A stretch of 64,000 nt of DNA from Amaricoccus macauensis (GTDB lineage Bacteria > Pseudomonadota > Alphaproteobacteria > Rhodobacterales > Rhodobacteraceae), in contig NZ_JACHFM010000001.1 of assembly GCF_014201905.1 (NCBI RefSeq), positions 1-64,000 of the forward strand. Reading direction: 5' to 3'. Below are positions 44,801 through 52,745 of the stretch, piece after piece; the first letter of the stretch is position 1, and every line of letters begins with the position of its first letter. The position numbers were made by a program, and so were the translations under genes. The notes under the pieces are model-generated. The model saw nothing but the letters and a program-made list of their open reading frames with translations. It was not told where the DNA came from and ran no database searches.

Positions 44801-45831
44801 GCGAAGTCGGACGGCGTGCCGCCATAGACCGGGCGGTCCTGGTCGTCGCGGCTGACCAGGAAGGCGTTGGCACGGCTCACGCCGTTCACCGACCAACTGG
44901 CGGGCGTGGTCGACTTGGCCGAGACCTCGACGCCCGGCCGCACCTTGCAGGAGCCCGCGCGCAGGTCGTCGCCGAACCAGGCCACGACGAGGCTGACGCT
45001 CTCGACCGCAGGCGCCATCGCTTGCAGCCGGTCGAGCGCCTCCACCATGTCGGTGGAGTCGGCCAGCGCGTTCAGGTTCTCGGGCATCGTCGCGCCGCCA
45101 TCGGTCTTGCGGATGGCCTGCGTGGCATATGTGAACTCGCCCGAGGCCGGGATCATGGTGACGGCGCGGGTCAGCCCCTCGGCGGTGTCGGGATCGGCGA
45201 GCGGCCGGAAGACTTCGAAGGACAGCTGCGGCAGGCGGTTGCCGTAGGTCGAAAGCGCCAGTTCCTCGAAGACGACATAGGCGGTGCCGCGATAGGCGGG
45301 CGTGTTGGCTGCGCCCATCTTCCCCGCAATGAACGGGTCCGCCGTCTGCGCCTCGTCGCCGGGATACCAGCGCCAGGTGACGCCGGAGAGGTCCATCGGC
45401 TTGCCGTCGGCCCAGATCCGGCCAATGCCGGTGATCGGGCCTTCACACAAGGCCACCGCGAAGCTGGCGTAGTACAGATACTCGGTGGTCTTGACCTTGC
45501 CGCCCCCGCCGCCCTTGCCGCCGCCCTGCGTCGTGGTCTTCGTCTCCTCGCGGAAATCGGTCGCCCAGATGATGTTGCCGCCCATCCGCATCCGGCCATA
45601 GAGCCGCGGGATCACCGCGCCCTCGGTGGCCGAGGTGATGCGCAGCGTGTCGAGCCGCGCGCCCTCGATGCGCTGGGTCGGCGCCAGCGACGAGATGATC
45701 CAGCTGTCGACGACCGAGCCGATGCTCGAGCCGATGAAGCCGCCGATGGTCGCGGCGCTCACGCCGAGGATCGCCCCGCCGATCGAACCGCCGATGGCGG
45801 CGCCGGCTGCACCGAGAACAAGCGTTGCCAT
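41866..45831 (-). CDS. RcGTA-like tail/host-specificity protein with TIM-barrel domain
   Basis: A 1321-residue tail protein, the usual length for the GTA gp15 type. It starts with a Gly/Ala-rich hydrophobic region (LGAAGAAIGGSIGGAILG). The central ~430-720 region matches the GTA TIM-barrel-like domain (IDFVGIDNYMPLSDWRDG, PIWFTELGCPAIDRGTNQPN with a glycosidase-like Glu). The Phage_tail_3-type part follows (~780-950). It probably forms the tail-tip hub and may cut surface glycans. It lies 9 bp downstream of the NlpC/P60 gene, the same order as in RcGTA. Confidence 0.9.
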   Translation of the reverse strand: MATLVLGAAGAAIGGSIGGAILGVSAATIGGFIGSSIGSVVDSWIISSLAPTQRIEGARLDTLRITSATEGAVIPRLYGRMRMGGNIIWATDFREETKTTTQGGGKGGGGGKVKTTEYLYYASFAVALCEGPITGIGRIWADGKPMDLSGVTWRWYPGDEAQTADPFIAGKMGAANTPAYRGTAYVVFEELALSTYGNRLPQLSFEVFRPLADPDTAEGLTRAVTMIPASGEFTYATQAIRKTDGGATMPENLNALADSTDMVEALDRLQAMAPAVESVSLVVAWFGDDLRAGSCKVRPGVEVSAKSTTPASWSVNGVSRANAFLVSRDDQDRPVYGGTPSDFAVVQAIQEMKARGLRVTFYPFILMDVPPGNTLPNPYSDNAAETGQPAFPWRGRITCSPAAGYAGSVDKTATAASQVAALFGAATPASFSVAGQSVSWTGTPGDWGLRRMVLHYAHLCAAAGGVDAFLIGTEMPGLTTVRSGAATYPAVQGYRDLLADVRSILGAGTKIGYAADWSEYFGHQPGDGSGDVFFHLDPLWADPEIDFVGIDNYMPLSDWRDGFEHADAQAGWPAIYDRAYLQGNIAGGEGFDWFYASAADRVAQVRTPISDGAAGKPWVFRYKDLRAWWSNAHYDRPGGVESGTLTAWAPESKPIWFTELGCPAIDRGTNQPNVFFDPKSSESFTPHFSRGWRDDAIQRAYLEATYLWWGVPANNPVSSVYGGRMVHVPECAAWTWDARPYPFFPALTDVWTDGANWRLGHWLTGRLGAVSLAALVRHLCLRAGLPESRIDVTGLWGAVEGYAITALESPRASITTLSRHFGFDAVETEGGIRFVMRGRASVATLAPDDLVATREGDVLELTRGQETELPQALKWQVARADEDYDAALVEARRITVDTTRIASESFPMAVPPEEAERRCRRALMEAWVGRETAAFRLPPSRLAFDPADAIRLAHDGRLVDLRLVSIADAAARGIEAVRQDRATYDLPPGDPRAASLTRAVVFGAPDAVLMDLPQLTEDQPAHRPFVAAHALPWPGEMAVFRSPSTDGFELLTTFGSRARIGALVSDFYPGPTSRFDHGNALVVDLLTGTLESVTDLTLLGGANALAIESAPGTWEIVQAGAAELLAPGRYRLTRLLRGQRGTEGAMGNPAPAGALVVVLDASLASLPIAEADLGLPWNWRIGPASRPVSDETYVAQSFTPAGVGLRPFSGAHVEQPWRRPRTPGDLTIRWTRRSRALAADSWGGLEVPLGEELEAYEVEILDGATVKRVLSTATTSAVYTAADQTADWGAPLGPGDTLDSRIYQLSALVGRGAPKTLTLIL

Positions 45832-45840
45832 GTCGGGGTC

Positions 45841-46287
45841 TCAGCGTTGCGGGAAGAGGAAGGCGAAGGCGATGCGCCGCCGCCAGGCATTGGTGAGCGG
45901 TTCCTCGATCACGCCGAGCCGCTCATAGGCGTGGAGGAAGGTGGCAGGACCGGTGAGGATCCCGACATGCTTGGCGATCGCGTGTGGCTTCATGCAGAAG
46001 AGGACCAGCGCGCCGGGACCGGCCTCGGCAGGCGACACCTCGATCATCATGCGCCGCGCGCCTTCGGCCAGAACCTCGCGCGGGCCGGTCTCGCCCCAGT
46101 CGCGGCTGTAAGGCAGAATCGGGAACGGCTCCGGCCCCACCACGTCGCGCCAGACCCCCCGCGCGAGCCCGAGGCAATCGCAACCGACGCCGCGCAGGCT
46201 GGCCTGGTCGTGGTACGGCGTGCCGAGCCAGGAGCGTGCGACGGCGACGACACGCGCGGGGTCGGCCGATGCGAGAGGTTGCGTCAC
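45841..46287 (-). CDS. NlpC/P60 family tail-tip peptidase
   Basis: A 148-residue protein of the GTA gp14 type. The catalytic Cys is in GVGCDCLGLARG (~38) and the His in AIAKHVGIL (~104), as in NlpC/P60 cell-wall peptidases. It begins ASADPARVVAVARSWLGTPY. It would open the peptidoglycan during DNA entry. Start and stop overlap or nearly touch the neighbouring tail genes. Confidence 0.88.
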   Translation of the reverse strand: MTQPLASADPARVVAVARSWLGTPYHDQASLRGVGCDCLGLARGVWRDVVGPEPFPILPYSRDWGETGPREVLAEGARRMMIEVSPAEAGPGALVLFCMKPHAIAKHVGILTGPATFLHAYERLGVIEEPLTNAWRRRIAFAFLFPQR

Positions 46288-47168
46288 AGCACGCCTCCCT
46301 CGTGGCCGCCATCCTTGGTGGCGTAGCGCAGCACGGCATCCTGGCCGGGGATGTGCGGGAACCCCCGGAAGTTGGCCGTGTTGGCGAACCTGGCGCCGCA
46401 GGTCTCGATCCGCTTATCGCAGCCCGCACGGATGGTGAAGGCATTGCCCTCGGAGATCTCGCGCACCGGCGCCTCGAGAAGGGTCAGCACGGCGATGCCG
46501 TCCGTCACATCATGGCCGAGAACCTCGGCCCGACGCCCCGCGTTGGAGCCACTGGTCCATTCGATGGTCCCGAAGGTGAACCAGCCGGAGGCGAAGCCGC
46601 CGAGGCCCGAAGCGGTGAAGGCGCGGTCGCGTAGAAGGTCGATCACGACGCTCGTGCCCTTGAACGCCGGGTTCTCCAGATCGACGCCGCAGCGCGCATC
46701 GCCGAGCGCGGCATCGCAGGTCGCCTGGAACGTCCGCCCGATCGTCTGGCCAAGCACATGCGCGAGCGAGCGGACTTCGGCGACGAAGGCCAGCCGCCCG
46801 CGCCGGATCTGGCCGATGGCCCCGCGCCGCATCAGCACGCGCTGGTTCGTGTCGGCCCAGTTCACCCGCCAGACTTCGACCTCGGCGTTATCCCAGCGGC
46901 CGTCGAGGATGTCGGTCTCGGTAATCCGGTCCGAGGTCAGCACGCCCTCGGCGTCCTGCGCATCGACCGAGAGGTCCGAGCCGGAACGGACCTCGGAGGC
47001 CGTCAGCCCGCTCTCGGGCTCGAAATCCGTCCCCTCGAAGCTGAGCGTCCGATCGTGGTCGGTGAAGCCGAAACTCGTGCCGTCGGCGCGCACGATCCGC
47101 CAGCACCAGGCGAGCGTCGTCGTTCCCTCGTCGAGATGGGCCTGCAGGTCGGGGTCGAGGGACTTCAT
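46284..47168 (-). CDS. DUF2163 phage tail protein (GTA gp13-like)
   Basis: A 294-residue baseplate-type protein. Family features include TTLAWCWRIVRADGTSFGFTDHDRTLSFEGTDFEPESG near the start and a C-terminal cysteine region (FTIRAGCDKRIETCGARFANTANFRGFPHIPGQDAVL). In RcGTA the homologue is a tail-hub iron-sulphur protein, and the cysteines here (CDAALGDARCG, GCDKRIETCG) would fit such a cluster. The gene is coupled to both neighbours by 4-nt overlaps. Confidence 0.88.
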   Translation of the reverse strand: MKSLDPDLQAHLDEGTTTLAWCWRIVRADGTSFGFTDHDRTLSFEGTDFEPESGLTASEVRSGSDLSVDAQDAEGVLTSDRITETDILDGRWDNAEVEVWRVNWADTNQRVLMRRGAIGQIRRGRLAFVAEVRSLAHVLGQTIGRTFQATCDAALGDARCGVDLENPAFKGTSVVIDLLRDRAFTASGLGGFASGWFTFGTIEWTSGSNAGRRAEVLGHDVTDGIAVLTLLEAPVREISEGNAFTIRAGCDKRIETCGARFANTANFRGFPHIPGQDAVLRYATKDGGHEGGVL

Positions 47169-47791
47169 CGGCGCAGTTCCAGAAGCGGGATGGAGGTGAT
47201 CGAGCCGAGCCGCTCGAGGTCGAGCGTCACGTCGAGCGCGTCGGTGTCGAAACGGACCGGCACGTCGAACTCGAAGCCCGCGGTGATGGCGGCGCCAGCG
47301 CCCGGCGCGGTGCTGAAGGTGACGACGCCGGTGGCGGTGTCGACCGACCAGCCGGAAGGCTGCTCGACCCCGCCGAGCGCGATGCGCGCGGTTCCGGTCA
47401 CCGGCTTCGCGACGGCGCGCGTCCAGGATTGCGCACCCGAGGCGTAGCGCTTGACCAGCTGGAAGGCGGTCGTCGCGCCGTCGCCCGTGCCGATAGACTG
47501 ATCGGTGGGCGACGGCGTGCCCGAAGGCAGGCAGGACTTGTGGTCACCCCAGTCCTTGAACCGGAAGCCATGCAGGCGGCCATTGCGCGCCTCGAAGAAG
47601 GCGACGACGGCGGCCAGATCGTCGGCGCGGCGGATGCCATAGGCGACATCGTAGCGGCGGCGCGAATTGGCCCAGCTGGCGTTGCGCTCCTCGTCGCCCG
47701 AGGCGAGCTCGACGATCTGCGTGCGCCGCTCCGGTCCGCCCCGCGCACCTCGGCTGATGTTGTCGGGAAACCGGACCTCGTGAAACGCCAT
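47165..47791 (-). CDS. DUF2460 distal tail protein (GTA gp12-like)
   Basis: A 208-residue protein matching DUF2460: MAFHEVRFPDNISRGARGGPERRTQI, then DDLAAVVAFFEARNGRLHGFRFKDWGDHKS and GFEFDVPVRFDTDALDVTLD. It is the distal tail ring. ATG 47791 shares one base with the tape-measure stop (TGATG). The open frame extends much further upstream, but only inside the tape-measure gene. Confidence 0.9.
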   Translation of the reverse strand: MAFHEVRFPDNISRGARGGPERRTQIVELASGDEERNASWANSRRRYDVAYGIRRADDLAAVVAFFEARNGRLHGFRFKDWGDHKSCLPSGTPSPTDQSIGTGDGATTAFQLVKRYASGAQSWTRAVAKPVTGTARIALGGVEQPSGWSVDTATGVVTFSTAPGAGAAITAGFEFDVPVRFDTDALDVTLDLERLGSITSIPLLELRR

Positions 47792-50208
47792 CACATGCCC
47801 CTCCGACCGAGCGACACGGCGCGGGCGATATCCGCGGCGACCTGCGTTCGCGATTGCCGGAAGCTCTCGGCGTCGCGGGCCATGATGGTCACGTTGACCC
47901 CGCCGCCCGCGCCGTAGCTCTGTGCCTCCCGCCGCGACAGCACGCGTTCCCCGCGCTGCAGGATCGCGGGCACCTCGTCGTGACGAAGCCCGGCCATGCC
48001 GCCACCATGCATCCGCGGCGCGGCGGCGAAGGCCATGGCCGGGACCATCCGCGAGGGTCCAGCCGATCCGACCATCCCGCCCGCATGCAGGACGTTGGCG
48101 AAGATGCCGCCCGCCCCGGAGAAGACGCCGGAGAGCGCATTGGCGATCGGCCCGAGGATGAACCGCCGCGCCGCCAGTTGGGCGAGATCGGCCAGCAGCG
48201 ACGTCACCAGATCGCGGAAGTCGAGCTTGCCGGTCTTCACGAACTGGCCCACCGCGTTCTCGGCCGACTGGAAGGCGCCGACGAGGCTCTGGCCGATGTC
48301 GCCACCGATCTCGCGGGCCTTGCTGGCGTAGTCGGAGAGCGCGGCGGTGACCGCCCGCCAGCCGGTGACGGCCGCGTCGGTCGCGGGCTCCGCTACCGCA
48401 GCAGCAGCTCCGGCCGCCACACCTGCATCTGTTGCGGCGCGCCCGGCGTCGCCGAGGGACGTCTCCAGGCGCTCCGCCGCAGCGGTGGTCTCGGCCAGTG
48501 CGTCGGCGCCGTCCTCGTCGGTGCCGCGTACGGCATCGCGCAGCGCCTGCCAGCTTTCGAGGGGCGCACGGGCCCCCTCCGCCAGGTCGCGCGCCGCGCC
48601 GCGGTAAAGGTTGGCGGACTCGAGCGCCCTGTTCGCCGCCTCGGTCAGACCGAGATCGGGCGCGGAGAGCGGATTGTCCTCGAAGGCCCGATCGAAGGCC
48701 GCCTGAGCTGCCGTGGTTGCGGCAGTCGCCGCTCCCTCGAAGCGGTTCTCGATCTCGCCGAGGTCGAGGTCCGGAACCAGCGATATGCGCCGCTCCGACC
48801 CGAGCGCTTCGAGCCCCTGGTTGATGCCGCCGATAAAGCCGTTGATCCGCGAGACCACCCCGTTCAGCATCGCCTCGACGCCATCGACCAGGCTGTTGGC
48901 CGCCTGGAACGCGAGATCGCCGATGGCGGCGGGCAGCAGGCCCCAGATCGCCTTGATCGCCTCGTAGGCGCCTTCGAAGGTGTTCGCGGCCGTGTTGCCG
49001 AAGCCCACCACGCTCTCGATGGCGCTCTGCATGCCCGATGCGGCATCCGCCTTCAGGTCGAAGAACATCGCCGTGGCGGCCGCGCCCGCCGCCGCCGCGC
49101 CCATACTGATGCGTTCCCAGACCTCGACCGCGAGGTCCTTCAGGAGCGACATCGCTTCTCCGAAACCGCCGGCGCCGGAGACGAGCCGGGTGAACTGGTA
49201 GACGAGCTCGCCCGCGCCGACGATCAGCGCGCCGATGCCGGTGCGGATCAGCGCCCCGCGCAGGACAACGAGCGCCGTGGCGAGGCCCCGGACCGAGAGC
49301 GCCGCAGCCGCCATGCCGGCGACCCAACGTCCCGCGAGGAACGCCGCGAAGGTGGCGGCATAGGTGGTCAGGCGGCCGATGTTGTCCAAGAGACCGCGGA
49401 TCGCGATGCCGAGCGGCCCGGTGCGGCTGGCCACCGCCGCCATGGCATCGGCGACGGCTTCCAGCGCAGGTGCCGCTGCGACCGCCAACTGGTTCGAGAG
49501 CCCGCGCCAGACCAACCCGAGCCGCGAGATGGCGTCGTTCGTCCGCTCGATCTGGTCGGCGTCCTGCTCGGAGACGACAACCCCGAAGGCGAGGACGTCC
49601 TCTGTCGCCTGGCGCAGCGTCGCGGTGTCGATCCGGCTCATCGCGATGGAGCCTTCCTCGCCGAAGAGCTGGCCCGCGACCGCCGCGCGCTCGGCGGCAG
49701 GCACGAAGCTCTCGATCGCCGCGTTGATCGCGCCCACGCGCTGGTCCAGCGGCAAGGCGATCAGCTCATTTGCTGAAAGCCCCAGCCGGTCGAGCGCGTC
49801 GGCAGCAGGGCCGGTCCCGGCGGCCGCCTGACTGAGACGGCGCGTCAGATCCTTGGTGGCCTGCTCGATGCCGGACATGGAGACGCCCGCCAGATCGCCC
49901 GCGCGCTCCAGCGTCTGGATCGAGGCGACGGTGGTGCCGAGCGACTGCGCCAGCTTCGCCTGCGCATCGACCGTCTGCAGGCTGGACCGGATCATCGCCA
50001 CGCCAGCAGCGGCTGCGGCGGCCACGGCAGCGGCAGCCGCGACCCGCACCCGCCGCGAGAAGGCCGCGAGCCGGGCGTTCGCGGCTTCCATCTCCCGGCT
50101 CAGCCGTCCGAAGCCGCGCGACCCGGCCTCGCCCACGCCTTCGAGTTCGGCGCGCACCTGCCGTCCGCCCACGGCCGCGAGGCGGACGCTGACCCTCTTC
50201 TCAGCCAT
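47791..50208 (-). CDS. Tail tape-measure protein
   Basis: An 805-residue protein that sets tail length. It begins with a helical Arg/Ala-rich domain (MAEKRVSVRLAAVGGRQVRAELEGVG) and then a TMP repeat-like domain. Long Ala-rich helices dominate, with hydrophobic spans such as AAATAAVAAAAAAGVAMIR (~55) and VLRGALIRTGIGALIVGAGEL (~315). The C-terminus is Gly/Met/His-rich (GGMVGSAGPSRMVPAMAFAAAP), typical for this family in Rhodobacterales. The start overlaps the end of the frameshifted chaperone product. Confidence 0.87.
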   Translation of the reverse strand: MAEKRVSVRLAAVGGRQVRAELEGVGEAGSRGFGRLSREMEAANARLAAFSRRVRVAAAAAVAAAAAAGVAMIRSSLQTVDAQAKLAQSLGTTVASIQTLERAGDLAGVSMSGIEQATKDLTRRLSQAAAGTGPAADALDRLGLSANELIALPLDQRVGAINAAIESFVPAAERAAVAGQLFGEEGSIAMSRIDTATLRQATEDVLAFGVVVSEQDADQIERTNDAISRLGLVWRGLSNQLAVAAAPALEAVADAMAAVASRTGPLGIAIRGLLDNIGRLTTYAATFAAFLAGRWVAGMAAAALSVRGLATALVVLRGALIRTGIGALIVGAGELVYQFTRLVSGAGGFGEAMSLLKDLAVEVWERISMGAAAAGAAATAMFFDLKADAASGMQSAIESVVGFGNTAANTFEGAYEAIKAIWGLLPAAIGDLAFQAANSLVDGVEAMLNGVVSRINGFIGGINQGLEALGSERRISLVPDLDLGEIENRFEGAATAATTAAQAAFDRAFEDNPLSAPDLGLTEAANRALESANLYRGAARDLAEGARAPLESWQALRDAVRGTDEDGADALAETTAAAERLETSLGDAGRAATDAGVAAGAAAAVAEPATDAAVTGWRAVTAALSDYASKAREIGGDIGQSLVGAFQSAENAVGQFVKTGKLDFRDLVTSLLADLAQLAARRFILGPIANALSGVFSGAGGIFANVLHAGGMVGSAGPSRMVPAMAFAAAPRMHGGGMAGLRHDEVPAILQRGERVLSRREAQSYGAGGGVNVTIMARDAESFRQSRTQVAADIARAVSLGRRGM

Positions 50209-50521
50209 GGGAATGATCCATCTTTTCGTTGAGCTTGGCCACCATCACCGCTTCGATGACGGGCAAGAGTTCACCCGCAGCAGCGGGCGGGACGCCGAGC
50301 GCATTTCCCAGAGCGAGGGCCGCGGACAGGTCCCAGCCGACCACCGCGCCGGGCAGCACGCGCAACTGACCGCCGAGGCGGCCGACGAGATCCCAGACCT
50401 GCCAGCCCTCATGGGTAAGCGGCCGGTTCAGGCGCGTCGGGCAGTCTTCGCACGCTTGCGCGCAGGCTTCGCAGTAGCGCTCGCCCCCGCCGAAGGACCA
50501 CTCGGCGAGAGCGCGGAGGCG
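50201..50521 (-). CDS. -1 frameshift extension of the tail assembly chaperone (GT-like part)
   Basis: This frame has no ATG, GTG or TTG usable for its conserved part and is reached from the upstream gene by slipping back one base at 50521-50527. The extension is 106 residues: RLRALAEWSFGGGERYCEA, then CxxC-x3-CxxC (YCEACAQACEDCP), then RPLTHEGWQVWDLVGRLGG and AALALGNALGVP, ending HSHG. The stop overlaps the tape-measure start region. By analogy with lambda G and GT, the long form (~222 residues) would bridge tail tube and tape measure. The cysteine set suggests a zinc site. Confidence 0.7.
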   Translation of the reverse strand, partial: RLRALAEWSFGGGERYCEACAQACEDCPTRLNRPLTHEGWQVWDLVGRLGGQLRVLPGAVVGWDLSAALALGNALGVPPAAAGELLPVIEAVMVAKLNEKMDHSHG

Positions 50522-50868
50522 TTTTTTTCCTGTTCCAGCAGCAGGCCTTTGGACACGTAGGTCAATTGGAAGGCCTCGAAGATCGGCCAGACGTCGAGCA
50601 GCGCGTCGATGGCCTCGGGGGTGGGATCGATCGGGTTGCCGTCGGCATCGCCGATGCCCTCCCAGCCGAGCACAGCCCGTCGCGCCAGCGCCTTGGCGAA
50701 GGCGACGGCGCGCTCCTCGTCGGAAGCCTCCTCGGGCACCGCCTCGACGGCGGGGTCGCTGCGCGTCGCGACCATCAGGGCGGTCGTCAGCGGGCGCAGT
50801 TGCACCCGGACGCCGGGGGCGAGGTCATGCCAGCGCGGCGCGTTGGTCAGGTCGAGCGTCAGCATCAA
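50428..50868 (-). CDS. Tail assembly chaperone (G-like, short form)
   Basis: A 146-residue protein just before the tape measure, where chaperones are encoded. The folded part is LTLDLTNAPRWHDLAPGVRVQLRPLTTALMVATRSDP through YVSKGLLLEQEK (~116). After the A-rich slippery site the zero frame runs into a low-complexity Ala/Ser/Lys/Arg tail, unlike the folded part. The -1 frame instead continues as a conserved domain. It overlaps the tail tube gene by 4 nt. Confidence 0.8.
   Translation of the reverse strand: MMLTLDLTNAPRWHDLAPGVRVQLRPLTTALMVATRSDPAVEAVPEEASDEERAVAFAKALARRAVLGWEGIGDADGNPIDPTPEAIDALLDVWPIFEAFQLTYVSKGLLLEQEKNASALSPSGPSAGASATAKPARKRAKTARRA
50521..50527 (-). promoter_or_regulatory. 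Slippery heptamer A-AAA-AAC with downstream stem-loop
   Basis: On the minus strand the zero-frame codons GAA-AAA-AAC contain A AAA AAC, a classical -1 slip site. Six bases further on, GCGCTC-(TC)-GCC pairs with GGCGAGCGC across a ~15-base loop, a stimulatory stem at the expected distance. Slippage joins the chaperone to the frame ending at 50201. Confidence 0.75.
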
Positions 50869-51806
50869 TACGTCTCCACGTCATTCACGAGGGTGGCGGT
50901 GCACATCCGGCCGACGACGCTGTCGCGCGCGGCCTGCCAGTCGAATGTCGCCTGGACGCCCTGCGGCCCGGAAATCTCGATCCGTGGACGCGGCAGGTAG
51001 ACGGCGTGCACGGTGAAGGAGAAGCTTTCGCCTGAAGGCAGGACGTAGGCGAATTCCATCTCGCAGGCCTCGCCGTTGATCGCCTGCGTCACCAGCGTCT
51101 GGTCGGCGAAGCGCACCTCGATCCGGCCCGTCAGCGCGGCAATGGATGGATCCGCGCCATCGATGCGGCCGTCCGAGCGGATGGTCTCGATCCGGTCGAG
51201 GTTGTTGGCGTAGGTGATCTCGGCCGAGACCACATTGCCGAGGGCGGTGCCGTTCCGGGTGATCGCCCCGTTGAAATGGCCGAAGCGCTTCAACTCCAGT
51301 GCGGCGGGCGTTCCGGCACTGGTCGTGGTGCCGACCGTCTCGCCCTGCGCCACCAGCCGCGCGGTCGCGGTGAGCAGGCCCGAGCGCTGCATCTGCCAGG
51401 TGATCTGGTCGAGCACGCAGCCCGAGTACATCGCATAGCGGGGCACCTCGGGCATGCCGGTCTCGATCGACATCGAGGGCAACGTCCAGGACCCCGACTG
51501 AAATTCGTGGCTGTACGGGGCCTCCGCGCCCGTGGTCGTGGGCGCGCCGAAGGCTGCCTTCAGCCAGAAGCCGAACGCCTCGGCGTCCAGCGGCACGACG
51601 ACGTCGCCGTCGGCCGTCACGGCGTCCTTGATCGGCGCTAGCGGATCGCGGCCGTAGCCGAGAAGCTCCGAATTCAGCAGCGGCTGCTCCGCGCCGAGCG
51701 ACGTGCTGGCGAAGGGCATGCGGGTGAAGCCGCTGACGGGCGGCGTTCCATAGGTCGTCTCGAACGCAAGCGCCATCAGCGCTCGCGCCCCTTGGGCTCG
51801 TGCCAT
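50865..51806 (-). CDS. Phage tail tube protein
   Basis: A 313-residue protein with the tail-tube pattern: ALMALAFETTYGTPPVSGFTRMPF at the start, GDVVVPLDAEAFGFWLKAAFGAP (~70) and a beta-rich remainder with ITYANNLDRIETIRSDGRIDG and FSFTVHAVYLPRPRIEISGPQG. It polymerises into the tail shaft. It lies 24 bp downstream of the DUF3168 gene and overlaps the chaperone gene. Confidence 0.87.
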   Translation of the reverse strand: MARAQGARALMALAFETTYGTPPVSGFTRMPFASTSLGAEQPLLNSELLGYGRDPLAPIKDAVTADGDVVVPLDAEAFGFWLKAAFGAPTTTGAEAPYSHEFQSGSWTLPSMSIETGMPEVPRYAMYSGCVLDQITWQMQRSGLLTATARLVAQGETVGTTTSAGTPAALELKRFGHFNGAITRNGTALGNVVSAEITYANNLDRIETIRSDGRIDGADPSIAALTGRIEVRFADQTLVTQAINGEACEMEFAYVLPSGESFSFTVHAVYLPRPRIEISGPQGVQATFDWQAARDSVVGRMCTATLVNDVETY

Positions 51807-51830
51807 GTTCGTCTCCTGTGGTCGGTTGGG

Positions 51831-52247
51831 TCAGGCCAGCGGGTCGGCCGTGGAATAGTGCAGCACGACCGGGATAACGGCGGCCTTCAGACTCGCCGCG
51901 CCCTCGACCGGCAGATCGACCGGGCGCGGGGCTTCGGCCTCGACCCAGTCGCAGAACCCGCCCAGCGTCCGGTCGGCGGCGAGCGCTGCGCCGATGCTGG
52001 CGGTCAGCGTGTCAAAGGCGGCGTCGCGATCGGCACCCTGAACGACCGCCTCGATCTCGGCTCGGTGCTGGTAGTGATAGCGCAGCGGCGACAGCGTGAC
52101 TTCGGGCGCACCTGGTTCGCCATCGCGCAGGATCATCAGGCCCTCGACCGGCATGCGCTCGGGCAGCACGTCCCCGCGCAGAGCGGTGGCGGGCAGCGCC
52201 GAGAGCCGCGCGTGCAGCGCGACGAGGATGGTTTCGCGAGGTGTCAT
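51831..52247 (-). CDS. DUF3168 tail completion/terminator protein
   Basis: A 138-residue protein: TPRETILVALHARLSALPATALRGDVLPERMP, then SPLRYHYQHRAEIEAVVQGAD and a C-terminal VIPVVLHYSTADPLA. DUF3168 proteins cap the tail or join it to the head (GTA gp8 type). The ATG at 52247 overlaps the merR stop codon (ATGA). Translation may therefore be coupled to merR, which is not a phage gene. In an uninterrupted phage this gene would follow the DUF6441-like gene directly. Confidence 0.85.
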   Translation of the reverse strand: MTPRETILVALHARLSALPATALRGDVLPERMPVEGLMILRDGEPGAPEVTLSPLRYHYQHRAEIEAVVQGADRDAAFDTLTASIGAALAADRTLGGFCDWVEAEAPRPVDLPVEGAASLKAAVIPVVLHYSTADPLA

Positions 52248-52669
52248 GGGTCGGCCGAGTTGGAAATCGCGTCGAGCACCGGACAATCGGGGACTTCGGC
52301 GCCCGAACACCTGGATGCAGTTGTAGCGAGGACGGATTCGATACGCCGAAGATCCGCGATCCTCGCGCGGACATCGGCAAGGTGCCGCTCCGTCCGTTCC
52401 TTGACCTCGGCGCAGGTCGGCGCGGCGCCGTCGCCGAGCCCCATCAGCCCGCGGATGTCCTCCATCGAGAACCCGAGTTCGCGGGCGCGCAGGATGAAGC
52501 GGAGGCGTGTGGCGTGTGCGGCGGAATAGACCCGGTAGCCGGCGTCCGTGCGGGGCGGGTCGGGCAGCAGGCCGGTCTTCTCGTAATAGCGGATCGTCTC
52601 GATGTTGCAGCCGGTCGCCCGGGCCAGGTCGCCGCGTGTGAAGCCGCTCTCGCGCTCGTGATCGGTCAT
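52244..52669 (-). CDS. merR: MerR mercury-responsive regulator
   Basis: A 141-residue regulator. It has the MerR winged HTH (FTRGDLARATGCNIETIRYYEKTGLLPDP) and metal cysteines at TCAEVKERTERHL (~81) and CSGAEVPDCPVLDAI (~119 and ~127). This three-Cys set across the dimer binds Hg(II). It diverges from merT over a typical mer operator. Its stop overlaps the start of the phage DUF3168 gene, on the same strand. A longer frame to 52723 would run through the operator and is rejected. Confidence 0.88.
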   Translation of the reverse strand: MTDHERESGFTRGDLARATGCNIETIRYYEKTGLLPDPPRTDAGYRVYSAAHATRLRFILRARELGFSMEDIRGLMGLGDGAAPTCAEVKERTERHLADVRARIADLRRIESVLATTASRCSGAEVPDCPVLDAISNSADP

Positions 52670-52683
52670 GGGCAAGTTTCCTC

Positions 52684-52714
52684 TTGAGCCTGTAGTTGCT
52701 ACAGACCCTACACC
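52684..52714 (+). promoter_or_regulatory. mer operator-promoter
   Basis: TTGAGC (-35, 52684-52689) and TACACC (-10, 52709-52714) are separated by 19 bp. The perfect dyad CTGTAG-TTG-CTACAG (52690-52704) lies between them. This is the standard MerR architecture: repression without Hg(II), activation by untwisting with it. Confidence 0.85.
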
Positions 52715-52745
52715 CATCGTCAATCACAGACGAGAGGTGCGCGAC

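Noticed and set aside
43771-46326. A very long open frame on the plus strand (851 codons) opposite the tail genes
   Set aside because: It is antisense to the well-supported TIM-barrel and NlpC/P60 genes and is Arg/His/Pro-rich, as expected when GC-rich coding DNA is read on the other strand.
47794-49327. Upstream continuation of the DUF2460 reading frame
   Set aside because: It overlaps the tape-measure gene in another frame and is made of Arg/Gly/Ala-rich non-protein sequence; homology to DUF2460 begins at the ATG at 47791.
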